A stretch of 55,048 nt of DNA, taken from the NCBI GenBank assembly GCA_937864265.1, contig CALMIR010000175.1, positions 1 through 55,048 on the forward strand, given 5' to 3'. Made by a program: the position numbers and the translations under genes. The notes beneath the pieces were generated by a model. The model was given only the letters and a program-made list of their open reading frames with translations. It was not told the DNA's origin and searched no databases. Positions 1 to 7,153 of the stretch are shown one piece after another (within the stretch, counting starts at the first letter, position 1; the number at the start of each line of letters is the position of its first letter). This stretch comes from an uncultured Saprospirales bacterium (GTDB lineage Bacteria > Bacteroidota > Bacteroidia > Chitinophagales > Saprospiraceae).

Positions 1-114
1 ATTGCGCTGTATGAAACAGGCTTGTCCATCAGCACTATTAGCCAGGTGTTTCGCATGACGGAGGAAGATATCCAACGTATCATTGCTGCCGGCCGACAGC
101 CGGAAATGGAATAA
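1..114 (+). CDS. C-terminal fragment of an unidentified protein (gene cut by window edge)
   Basis: Frame 1 is open from the first base to a TAA at 112-114, giving 37 residues. The tail reads as two short helices around 'LSISTISQVFRMTEEDIQRI', which resembles the helix-turn-helix-like ending of Rpn/PD-(D/E)XK transposase-nuclease family proteins common in Bacteroidota. That resemblance is weak and rests on the tail alone, so no function is assigned. No terminator hairpin was recognised in the 140 bases that follow. The real identity needs the sequence to the left of the window. Confidence 0.45.
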   Translation: MALYETGLSISTISQVFRMTEEDIQRIIAAGRQPEME

Positions 115-254
115 GCTTATTGCTGCCTCGATTATATCTTCACCACGCTCGATTTTAGCGGTATTTCTTCCGCCTTCCTGGCCGATAAAGCCATCCCGTT
201 TATTCTAATCTGAAAGAACTTTCGCTTGTTTCTGATGAAAAAACTCAAATCCGC

Positions 255-1202
255 TTAGGCTTTCCTCGGCCTACTTTGCCACAATGAAGCCGCTACACCC
301 GATCCCAGAGCTACTACAATTATTGAAAGCGACAGCCATTCCGGTAGTTCAATATGGAAGTAGGCGAGTAGCATTTTTACGCCTACAAATGCCAGAATAA
401 AAACCAAACTGTATTTCAGCAAATGGAAGCGATCCAGCATGGAAGAGAGTACAAAATAAAGCGAACGAAGCCCTAGGATGGCGAAAATATTGGAACTAAA
501 AACCAAGAAAGGATCAGTGGTGATGGCCAAAATGGCGGGAATGCTATCTACCGCAAAAAGAATATCCGTTGTTTCGATCACGATTAGCGCGATAAACAAC
601 GGAGTAGCTGCAGTAATGTGCCTTTTTTTAACAAAAAACTGTTGTCCTTCGATCGTATCCGTCAATGGGAAACGCTTTTTCACCAGTTTAACTATGGTAT
701 TGTCGCGCAAGTCTTTGGCTTCTTCTTTGCTGACTAGCATTCGATAAGCTGAGTACAGCAAGATCAGCCCAAATACCAGTGTCATCCATTTGAATTGGTG
801 TATGAGCACTACGCCCATCACAATCATCAATCCACGAAACAGAACGGCACCTAAAATGCCCCAAAACAATACCCGGTGTTGATACTGTCTGGGTATTTTG
901 AAGTAGGAAAAAATAACAGCGATCACGAATATATTATCCAGGCTCAAAGAGTACTCAATGATATAACCGGTAATGTATTTCAATACGGCATTTTCCGGGC
1001 TGAGCCGATCAATATTATCGATCATTTCCTCGCTATACAACCAGTATATAACCCCGCTAAAAAGAAGTGAAATAGTCACCCATAAAGCGGTCCAACGCAG
1101 GGCCTCTCGAGTAGAAACCTCATGGGAGGATTTATGAAAAACGCCCAAATCGAGGGCGAGTAAGATGGCAATTAAGGCTAAAAAAACCAGCCAGATGATC
1201 AT
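255..1202 (-). CDS. TerC family integral membrane protein
   Basis: This 315-residue protein is almost wholly hydrophobic, with about eight predicted membrane segments. It carries the acidic motifs that mark the TerC/Alx family: 'EYSLSLDNIFVIAVIF' near residue 85 and 'ETTDILFAVDSIPAILAI' near residue 211, both holding Asp residues inside membrane segments. TerC-family proteins are tied to metal-ion homeostasis (Mn efflux, metalation of exoenzymes, tellurite resistance); which applies here cannot be read from the sequence. The ATG at 1200-1202 is the first in frame and the length is normal. The gene stands alone, with a palindromic repeat element just upstream (1283-1406). Confidence 0.9.
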   Translation of the reverse strand: MIIWLVFLALIAILLALDLGVFHKSSHEVSTREALRWTALWVTISLLFSGVIYWLYSEEMIDNIDRLSPENAVLKYITGYIIEYSLSLDNIFVIAVIFSYFKIPRQYQHRVLFWGILGAVLFRGLMIVMGVVLIHQFKWMTLVFGLILLYSAYRMLVSKEEAKDLRDNTIVKLVKKRFPLTDTIEGQQFFVKKRHITAATPLFIALIVIETTDILFAVDSIPAILAITTDPFLVFSSNIFAILGLRSLYFVLSSMLDRFHLLKYSLVFILAFVGVKMLLAYFHIELPEWLSLSIIVVALGSGVAASLWQSRPRKA

Positions 1203-1282
1203 ATTTGATTATTGATGTTTTATTGTCAAAGGATGAAGAATTACCTACACGACTCAAACTGGTAGATGTAGAATGATGCCTT

Positions 1283-1406
1283 AGTAGTGTGCAAAAAATT
1301 ACTTACCGATTTATCAGAGTCCTTACCCCAGCGGACACACTTAAAATGAACCGTTTAGCCCGCTAGGGTAAGGACAAAATCGGGAAGTTAATTTTTCTGC
1401 GTTACT
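1283..1406 (-). repeat. Family-1 palindromic repeat, copy A (inverted orientation)
   Basis: About 124 bp. Read on the minus strand it starts AGTAACGCAGAAAAATT and ends GCACACTACT, and it matches the copies at 20366-20487, 20487-20607 and 35274-35400 along its full length with scattered differences. The inner arms GTCCTTACCCTAGCGG and CCGCTGGGGTAAGGAC (one mismatch to a perfect complement) flank a ~30-base centre, so the whole element can fold into one long hairpin. It lies between the 3' end of the universal stress protein gene and the 5' side of terC. Confidence 0.85.
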
Positions 1407-1432
1407 TAACGCAAAAGAAACGTAGGGTTTAA

Positions 1433-2242
1433 TTATTCAGTCAAATTCTTAAACACCAAAACCGGGGTATTTGATTTGGCGACTACTTTTTTTGTTAAAC
1501 TTGGTTTGAAGAGATGCGTAATCATGTCCTTTCGATGCGTCGTAAATGCCAACATATCCGATGGATGTTGCTCCAGGTATTCTACGATAAGCTCATCTTT
1601 TTCACCCGATTCAATTTCAGCATAAATGGTGGTTTGGTGTTCGTTTTTCTGGAATAGGTTCAACAATTTATCCATTTTTTTTCGGGCTTTTTTATCCTCG
1701 GCACTTTCTTCTACCACGTGCAAAAGACAAATTTCTGCTTGATAGGCATTTGACCAGCGGCAAAGTTGGCGTATGGCCCATTCATCCATGTTATCAAAGT
1801 TAGTAGCATAAACAATCCGCTTAATGGCACGAAATTCGGAAATTGGGGGCACCAATAAGACCGGACAACTGGACATTTCGAGTACTTTCAAAGAAACGCT
1901 TCCAATGAATTTATCTGGGAATAAATTAGAAGTAGTAGCCCCCATAAACAATACATCGTAGTGAGATTGCTCTTCCTGCTTGAGGATAACCCCAGCAGGT
2001 TCGCCGCTTTTTAAGATATAATGAACCGGAATCTGTTTAAACGATTCGGGCGTATTGGAAGCAATGAATATTTGCAGTTTTTCCGCTTGATTTATTGGGG
2101 ACTCAAACGATACATGGTTATGGTCGTTGGCTATATGTAAGACATCTATAGAGGCTTGTAGGTGTGCAGCCAGTTGCAGGGCATATTGCCAAATGAATTT
2201 TGAGTGCTCAGAGTAGGCCGTGGTAAATAATAATTTTGGCAT
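1433..2242 (-). CDS. Universal stress protein, two UspA domains in tandem
   Basis: A 269-residue soluble protein made of two Usp folds, roughly residues 1-140 and 145-269. The first domain starts 'PKLLFTTAYSEHSK' and ends with 'LFMGATTSNLFPDKFIGSVS'; the second ends 'LAFTTHRKDMITHLFK'. The usual ATP-binding pattern G-2x-G-9x-G-S is present in the first domain except that the second Gly is Thr, and it is absent from the second domain, so nucleotide binding is doubtful. Tandem Usp proteins of this length are common in Bacteroidota and are linked to stress survival. A paralogue lies at 19481-20317. The ATG at 2240-2242 is the natural start. Confidence 0.9.
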   Translation of the reverse strand: MPKLLFTTAYSEHSKFIWQYALQLAAHLQASIDVLHIANDHNHVSFESPINQAEKLQIFIASNTPESFKQIPVHYILKSGEPAGVILKQEEQSHYDVLFMGATTSNLFPDKFIGSVSLKVLEMSSCPVLLVPPISEFRAIKRIVYATNFDNMDEWAIRQLCRWSNAYQAEICLLHVVEESAEDKKARKKMDKLLNLFQKNEHQTTIYAEIESGEKDELIVEYLEQHPSDMLAFTTHRKDMITHLFKPSLTKKVVAKSNTPVLVFKNLTE

Positions 2243-2259
2243 CTGGTTTTATTTTCTAT

Positions 2260-2332
2260 CTCCTTTGACCAATCGTGTGGGAAAAGATTTTCATTTTATC
2301 TGCTCCTTTAAGCACACCTTTGGTAAAAGAAC
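2260..2332. repeat. Family-2 small terminal-inverted-repeat element, copy 1 (degenerate)
   Basis: The left end TCCTTTGACCAATCGTGTGG and the right end, which on the other strand reads TTCTTTTACCAAAGGTGTGC, are imperfect inverted repeats 73 bp apart. After the left end comes GGGAAAAGATTTTCATT, which matches GTGGGAAAAGACTTA in copies 2 (30016-30166) and 3 (41006-41064). This copy sits between the Usp gene and the SET-domain gene and is the most diverged of the three. Confidence 0.6.
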
Positions 2333-2373
2333 TATTTTTAGAGGCGAAGAAAATAAAAATTTACCAGCTATAC

Positions 2374-3000
2374 CTACAAATTCCCATTTTGTTGAAAATC
2401 AAGGTTAACTAAAGGGTGGGTAACTTTTAATTTTGCAACAGACTCATAAGCTTCGGGTACCTGCATGAAGTGGTTTAATTTTTGCAGCACTTCTTCTTCC
2501 AGCAAGGGCAAGAGCGGCTGATGGAGTTCAAATATTTTGCTCAAAACCGCCTTTACTTTTTCATCCCAATCGCTAGCGTACAAATCTATATCCAGGGCGC
2601 TCACTTTCTTGCGGCAATCTGCGTATTTGCAAGAGAGGTACATCTCATTTTCGATGTTAAACATGCCATACTCATCCGTGATTTCTTCGCCTGGATAGAT
2701 GTCTCTTATAGCTATTTCAAAGCCATATCCAGTACTCATGCTGTTGCAATTGCAGCAGTGATTGATGTATTTCGCAAAGTCCCAGCTCACAATACGGATG
2801 CCTTTTTCATCAATATAGGAATATTTTTCTACAACCGCCCTCAATTCCAATGGGTAGCTATAAAACACTTCAGGTGAAATTTCCAGCTCCAGCTTGTCCT
2901 TTACATAAGTGATGGTACCAGCAGGGATGAATTCGGTGGCAAAGACACCGTATCCAATGTGTTCGTCGATATAACGCAAACAAGTTCCAGGATGAATCAT
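2374..3000 (-). CDS. SET domain-containing protein (putative protein-lysine methyltransferase)
   Basis: A 208-residue protein whose first ~115 residues form a compact SET domain: 'GYGVFATEFIPAG' near residues 17-28 (first SAM-contacting segment), 'INHCCNCN' at 79-86 (the NHxC signature) and 'GEEITDEYG' at 104-112. Cys residues at 82, 83, 85, 124 and 129 look like a post-SET zinc cluster. The remaining ~75 residues are helical and lack a recognised domain. SET enzymes transfer methyl groups from S-adenosylmethionine to protein lysines; the substrate of this bacterial version is unknown and nothing nearby points to one. The ATG at 2998-3000 is the first in frame. It is transcribed away from the next gene. 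Confidence 0.85.
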   Translation of the reverse strand: MIHPGTCLRYIDEHIGYGVFATEFIPAGTITYVKDKLELEISPEVFYSYPLELRAVVEKYSYIDEKGIRIVSWDFAKYINHCCNCNSMSTGYGFEIAIRDIYPGEEITDEYGMFNIENEMYLSCKYADCRKKVSALDIDLYASDWDEKVKAVLSKIFELHQPLLPLLEEEVLQKLNHFMQVPEAYESVAKLKVTHPLVNLDFQQNGNL

Positions 3001-3253
3001 AAGTAAAATGCTTTTTTTGGGTCAGGTTGTCGCTACCTGTTGTTTTTGCGCAAAAAAGCACTTCAATTCTAAAGAAAATCTGAATATTTTTGCGTCTAGC
3101 AAAAAAAGGGTTTTAATATCTTTGGACAAGCGAATGAAACAAATCGGCTAATCAAGCGTTTGTAAAATGTTTTGTTCAAAGCTGCTTAAAAAATAGCCTG
3201 AGGATAATTGCTTTTGAAAGGGCTTTCCCATAGGATAATTTTTCAAAGTTGCT
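3001..3253. other. AT-rich gene-free stretch between divergent genes
   Basis: Together with the promoter that follows, this is a 375-base gap between the SET-domain gene (minus) and the DksA-like gene (plus). It is rich in A and T runs and must hold the SET gene promoter, but no convincing TTTG / TAnnTTTG pair was found on the minus strand. No RNA gene, repeat or small coding frame stands out. Confidence 0.6.
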
Positions 3254-3290
3254 TTTGTAAAAACTTTTTAAAACTAAATTTGTAAATTTG
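3254..3290 (+). promoter_or_regulatory. Bacteroidota-type promoter for the DksA/TraR-like gene
   Basis: TTTG at 3254-3257, a 17-base spacer, then TAAATTTG at 3275-3282, matching the -33 TTTG and -7 TAnnTTTG boxes of the Bacteroidota primary sigma factor. The -7 box is immediately repeated (TAAATTTG at 3283-3290), which could give a second start 8 bases on. The leader to the ATG at 3376 would be about 85 bases. Confidence 0.65.
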
Positions 3291-3375
3291 TAAACTTTAA
3301 TTTTTGCCGCTCCGGTTTTTTATGGGAACTTTCAGGCAAAAATTTTGTGTACGGTTTTTTATAACTATCATCAAC

Positions 3376-4005
3376 ATGTCAGATCAGGGTGTAAAAAAAT
3401 ATTCCGACGAAGAACTCCAGGAGTTCAAGGATTTGATCGAAAATAAGTTACAAAAGGCGAAAGAACAATTGGCCAGCCTTCAGGAACAAATTTTTGAAAT
3501 AACCGAAAACTCCAGCGATGAGCACGGCGGAGATTGGATGGACGACAGCAGCATCAACAACGATGTGGAAATGCTGAATCACATGGCCATTCGCCAGCGC
3601 AAGCACATTCAAGATTTAGAAAATGCGTTGATTCGCATCCGCAATAAAACATTTGGTATTTGCGTGGTGACCGGCGAATTGATTGATAAAAAGCGCCTTT
3701 TGGCCGTACCCACGACTACTAAGTCGCTGACGGCTAAAACGGAAGAGCAAATAAAAAATAAAGAAAAAGACCAGGCAGCACCCGAGAAAATGGACTATGT
3801 CAAAACGCCACCTCCTGCTCCTGCCGGACCAAAGATCATCACCAAAGTCATTCGAAAGCCTTCGGCGTCCAATTCTACGGCAAAACCCAAATTTGAAGAC
3901 GATGACGATTTGGAAGATCTGAACTTCAGAGATGAATTTGAGGACGAAATCGAAGATAATGTAGATATTGATCTGGATGAAATTCCAGATGAGGATTATT
4001 TATAG
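3376..4005 (+). CDS. DksA/TraR-family regulator with degenerate zinc finger and acidic tail
   Basis: About 210 residues from the ATG at 3376; an earlier in-frame start at 3304 would add an unlikely 24-residue leader. Residues ~10-95 form a coiled-coil hairpin followed by 'FGICVVTGELIDKKRLLAVP', the position of the DksA/TraR zinc finger. Only one of the four usual Cys is present, as in many Bacteroidota members. The first two thirds match the family's usual ~125 residues; the last ~80 are Pro-rich and then strongly acidic ('FEDDDDLEDLNF', 'DEFEDEIEDNVDIDLDEI'), an addition with no known role. Family members bind RNA polymerase through the secondary channel and modulate transcription; this role is inferred here. 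Confidence 0.8.
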   Translation: MSDQGVKKYSDEELQEFKDLIENKLQKAKEQLASLQEQIFEITENSSDEHGGDWMDDSSINNDVEMLNHMAIRQRKHIQDLENALIRIRNKTFGICVVTGELIDKKRLLAVPTTTKSLTAKTEEQIKNKEKDQAAPEKMDYVKTPPPAPAGPKIITKVIRKPSASNSTAKPKFEDDDDLEDLNFRDEFEDEIEDNVDIDLDEIPDEDYL

Positions 4006-4067
4006 CCAATGCTTTATGGTAGGAAGTGCTCAGAGGGGGTTCTTCCTGCCATCTAATCCACCCAAGC

Positions 4068-4745
4068 ATGAAAATACTCATCGTTGAGGATGATTCAAAC
4101 ATGCTTCAGTTGCTGTTTCAGCACCTCAAAAAAAATGGATTTCAGTGCGAAACAGCCAATAGTTTTTCCGATGCTTTGCTACGCATCAATCAATTTCAAT
4201 ACGACAGCGCACTCATAGACCTCAATCTGCCTGATGGCGATGGGCTTAGGCTGGTCAAATTGCTCCGAAAGGAAGACCCTCAAACGACTATTATCATTAC
4301 TTCTGCACGGGTGAGCATTGACGATCGCGTACTAGGTCTGGATGAAGGGGCAGATGATTACTTAGTCAAACCTTTCAGCTTATCCGAACTGACAGCCAGA
4401 ATTCGAGCCGTTTCCCGCCGCAAAATGAACCTTCCAAGCCAGGAACTGGATTTCGGTAAATTGAAAATACGATTGGACGCCCGCGAAGTCACTGCTGATG
4501 GGTTTGAACTGCACCTGACCAAAAAAGAGTACGACATTTTACTGTACCTCGCACGAAACAAAAACAGAATAGTGACTAAGGATGCCATTGCTGAATACCT
4601 CTGGGGCGACTTTATGGACGAAACCTTTTCCTTCGATTTTATTTATGTGCATATCAAAAACCTGCGCAAAAAATTGAGTGAACAAGGATGTGGCGATTTT
4701 TTGAGAACCATTTATGGTATTGGCTATAAATTTGTAGCAGCGTGA
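4068..4745 (+). CDS. OmpR/PhoB-type response regulator
   Basis: A 225-residue two-domain response regulator. The receiver domain has the acidic pair D8-D9, the phospho-acceptor D51 in 'ALIDLNLPDGDG', T/S at 79 and K101 in 'DYLVKPFS'. The C-terminal half (from ~residue 125) is a winged-helix DNA-binding domain ('LTKKEYDILLYLARN', 'YVHIKNLRKKL', 'TIYGIGYKF'). The ATG at 4068 starts the canonical 'MKILIVEDD'; an upstream GTG at 4026 would add 14 residues with no family match. Its stop overlaps the start of the kinase gene (GTGA), so the two are translationally coupled. Confidence 0.95.
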   Translation: MKILIVEDDSNMLQLLFQHLKKNGFQCETANSFSDALLRINQFQYDSALIDLNLPDGDGLRLVKLLRKEDPQTTIIITSARVSIDDRVLGLDEGADDYLVKPFSLSELTARIRAVSRRKMNLPSQELDFGKLKIRLDAREVTADGFELHLTKKEYDILLYLARNKNRIVTKDAIAEYLWGDFMDETFSFDFIYVHIKNLRKKLSEQGCGDFLRTIYGIGYKFVAA

Positions 4746-5440
4746 AATCTTGCCAAGAACAGCTAGTTGAGCTTCAGATGCAACTGGAAGCAGTCAGAAA
4801 AGCGGAACAACAGTTTACTTCCGAAGCAGCCCATGAACTCCAAACGCCGCTTTCCATCATCAAAGGACAAGTAGAACTGCTGATTCAGTCGCCCCATCTT
4901 CAGGAGAGCGACATGCAACGCCTGGCCATCATACTCAACCATACCAATCGTTTGGCTCGATTGAACAAAGCGCTGCTCTTGTTGGCCAAAATTGATCATA
5001 TCTCTTCAGAGGATACACCCCATAAAGTCGATATGAAAACCATCGTCGAGCAATTATTGGAGCAATACCAAGATATGCTGGAGCTGAGACAAATCAAAAT
5101 AAGCCAGTCGCTAACACCGTCGGAGGTAAACATGAACCAAACGCTGGCGGAGGTTTTTATCAACAATCTGATTCAAAATGCCATTCGGCACAATATAGCA
5201 GAAGGATACATAGAAATAAATTTATCGCCTGAAGGTTTGATCATCAGTAATTCGGGTGGAGAATTGGCCAGCGATCCAGAGGTCTTGTTCGAACGATTTA
5301 GACGAGAAAGTGCCAATGAAGAAAGCTTGGGACTTGGGTTATCTATTGTGCGTCGCATAGCCGAACATTATGGATTCGAGGTTCGCTATCGCTATGAAAA
5401 TAGAAAGCACACCTTGATAGTCGATTTCTCAGGATGGTAA
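4742..5440 (+). CDS. Sensorless histidine kinase coupled to the response regulator
   Basis: A 232-residue kinase starting at a GTG that overlaps the upstream TGA. It holds only the kinase core: dimerisation/phosphoacceptor helix with 'EAAHELQTPLSIIKGQ' (His at residue 31), N box 'NNLIQNAIRHN', a G1-like 'ISNSGG' in place of DxG, F box 'LFERFRRES', and G2 'GLGLSIVRRI'. There is no membrane segment, HAMP, PAS or GAF domain, so it must take its signal from a partner or act in the cytosol. Full-length family members are usually 400 residues or more. No remnant of a sensor is seen upstream, where the regulator gene sits directly, so this looks like a native minimal kinase, not a truncation. Confidence 0.88.
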   Translation: MKSCQEQLVELQMQLEAVRKAEQQFTSEAAHELQTPLSIIKGQVELLIQSPHLQESDMQRLAIILNHTNRLARLNKALLLLAKIDHISSEDTPHKVDMKTIVEQLLEQYQDMLELRQIKISQSLTPSEVNMNQTLAEVFINNLIQNAIRHNIAEGYIEINLSPEGLIISNSGGELASDPEVLFERFRRESANEESLGLGLSIVRRIAEHYGFEVRYRYENRKHTLIVDFSGW

Positions 5441-5458
5441 TTTTTGATTAATCAACTA

Positions 5459-6292
5459 TCAAGCATCTACCGTTAACTTGCGCCATTCATATATCGCCGT
5501 TATCCCCAGTAGCAAGGTAAAGCCATACACGGCGTCTTCCAAGGGTACTGAGGTAATACGAATACCCATAAATTCCTCAGGATTATATAGCACAACTGGC
5601 TCGTTGGTATATCCTCCGGTCAGCACCCCATTGACCAGCAAAAAAGGGATCAGAACAAATAAGAAGGCAAAATAAAAACGCCCCAGCCAGGGCGATTTCT
5701 GTAGGAAATACAAATATGCCAGTAAAGCGGCTGCCAACAACAAAGTTGTACTGCTGTATAAGCGCCCCCAGGTAAGGAACCCGCCTAACAAAAAAAGCAA
5801 TAAAAGAACAAGACTGATCGTCCCTTGAAGTGGCTGTAGCCAGTCTTTTTTGACATAAAAATTCAGGCATTCGTAAATAAAAACGCTGGCAAAAGGCACG
5901 GTTAGGAAGAAAAGCCATTCTTCCAAGGGCAGATGGAGGAAAAAAACGCCAGAAACATAGTTCTCATTGAATCCCCAAACATCGGACAGGGTAAAAAAAC
6001 TGTCCCAAAGGATGAATAGCGCACCCATGATCAAAATACCTGGCCACAAGTATCGCCACTGTTTATAATAATGCACATTCCGATCAAAACTGAGCAAGAA
6101 CACCGGAATGAATGTGAAAAGGTGTAAGTAAAAATAAGTCTGGGGCCTTTCCAGAAAAGGAAGCAAGAATACTTGGGGAACATCCTTGCTTAATTGATCG
6201 GGTAATGGCTGGTGTATCCCCCACTGAATACCTACAAGTACCAGTAATAACCCAATCAGCAGCTTGATCCATAAGGGGCGCAAATAGTTCAT
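5459..6292 (-). CDS. crtY: Lycopene beta-cyclase, CrtYcd (fused heterodimer) type
   Basis: A 277-residue membrane protein with about seven membrane segments. It consists of two homologous halves, each with a signature acidic motif: 'HLPLEEWLFFLTVPFA' near residue 120 and 'SVPLEDAVYGFTLLLG' near 250, preceded by 'NPEEFMGIRI'. This is the CrtYc/CrtYd-type cyclase fused in one chain, found in Bacteroidota, Archaea and (fused to phytoene synthase) fungi. It would close the ends of lycopene to beta-ionone rings, giving gamma- or beta-carotene. It is the last gene of the crt operon; its ATG overlaps the crtB stop (ATGA), implying coupled translation. It converges on the kinase gene 18 bases away. 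Confidence 0.88.
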   Translation of the reverse strand: MNYLRPLWIKLLIGLLLVLVGIQWGIHQPLPDQLSKDVPQVFLLPFLERPQTYFYLHLFTFIPVFLLSFDRNVHYYKQWRYLWPGILIMGALFILWDSFFTLSDVWGFNENYVSGVFFLHLPLEEWLFFLTVPFASVFIYECLNFYVKKDWLQPLQGTISLVLLLLFLLGGFLTWGRLYSSTTLLLAAALLAYLYFLQKSPWLGRFYFAFLFVLIPFLLVNGVLTGGYTNEPVVLYNPEEFMGIRITSVPLEDAVYGFTLLLGITAIYEWRKLTVDA

Positions 6293-7125
6293 AACATATT
6301 GAAGCTATTCCTCAAAGCCGAACTAAAAAGCAACAACATCTTTTGTCGGTTGGGAACTCGGATGCGCTCCTGCTTGACTTGACAGACCGGTGCCCGCCGG
6401 ATTTTGCTAAACAAATTGGTATAATAGACATAGGCTAGGTAAACTCCGAACCGCGCACCTTTCGGCAACTGAACAATACCCCGGTAGGCCTCGTCAAAAT
6501 CATACTTGATATCCGATTCAATGGCCAGTTTATCTTCGTTGGTAAAATGGGTGAAATTCACCCCGGGAAAATAGACCCTACCGCGTTCGTCAAAATCACT
6601 TTTCATATCGCGCAGGAAGTTAATTTTCTGAAAAGCTGATCCCAGGCTTCGCGCAGCGCCTTTCAAGTGTTGGTATTTTTCATCATCGCCTTCGCAAAAA
6701 ACACGCAGGCACATGAGTCCAACGACTTCCGCTGAGCCATAGATATATTGTTTGTACAAGCTGTCCTCGTAGCGGTCGTGGTAAAGATCCATCTCCATGC
6801 TATCGAGAAATGCGTCAATGAGTTCCCGCTCAATCTGGTAGCGATGCACGACTTCCTGAAAGGCATGTAATACCGGGTTGAGGCTAATCCGTTCCGCTAT
6901 CGCATTATAAGTATCCTGACGGAAACGATCCAATAGCACCGCTTTGGGATATTCGTGAAAAGTATCTACAATTTCATCCGCAAATCGCACAAAACCATAA
7001 ACCGCATAGACCGGATTTCGAAATTTCTTATCGAAGACACGAATGCCCAAAGAAAACGAAGTGCTGTAACGGTTGGTAATGTGTTTGCTGCACTCGACGC
7101 ATACGTTGTGATACAGGTTCATCAT
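6289..7125 (-). CDS. crtB: Phytoene synthase
   Basis: A 278-residue squalene/phytoene synthase. The first aspartate-rich motif is 'DEIVD' at 50-54 and the second is 'NFLRDMKSDFDERGRVYFP' around 169-187, with D173 and D177; these bind the Mg-diphosphate of geranylgeranyl diphosphate. It condenses two such molecules into phytoene, the first committed carotenoid step. It starts with two adjacent ATG codons (7123-7125 and 7120-7122), lies 28 bases after crtI and overlaps crtY by 4 bases. Length is normal for bacterial CrtB (270-310). Confidence 0.93.
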   Translation of the reverse strand: MMNLYHNVCVECSKHITNRYSTSFSLGIRVFDKKFRNPVYAVYGFVRFADEIVDTFHEYPKAVLLDRFRQDTYNAIAERISLNPVLHAFQEVVHRYQIERELIDAFLDSMEMDLYHDRYEDSLYKQYIYGSAEVVGLMCLRVFCEGDDEKYQHLKGAARSLGSAFQKINFLRDMKSDFDERGRVYFPGVNFTHFTNEDKLAIESDIKYDFDEAYRGIVQLPKGARFGVYLAYVYYTNLFSKIRRAPVCQVKQERIRVPNRQKMLLLFSSALRNSFNML

Positions 7126-7153
7126 GGCAGATTCTTTTTAGCAGTTACGGTAT

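Noticed and set aside
115-207. Reading frame continuing 31 codons beyond the stop at 112-114
   Set aside because: Too short, no motif, no sign that the TAA is read through.
1221-1233. TATTGTCAAAGGA resembling a family-2 repeat end
   Set aside because: Only one end is present and the shared GTGGGAAAAGACTTA block is absent.
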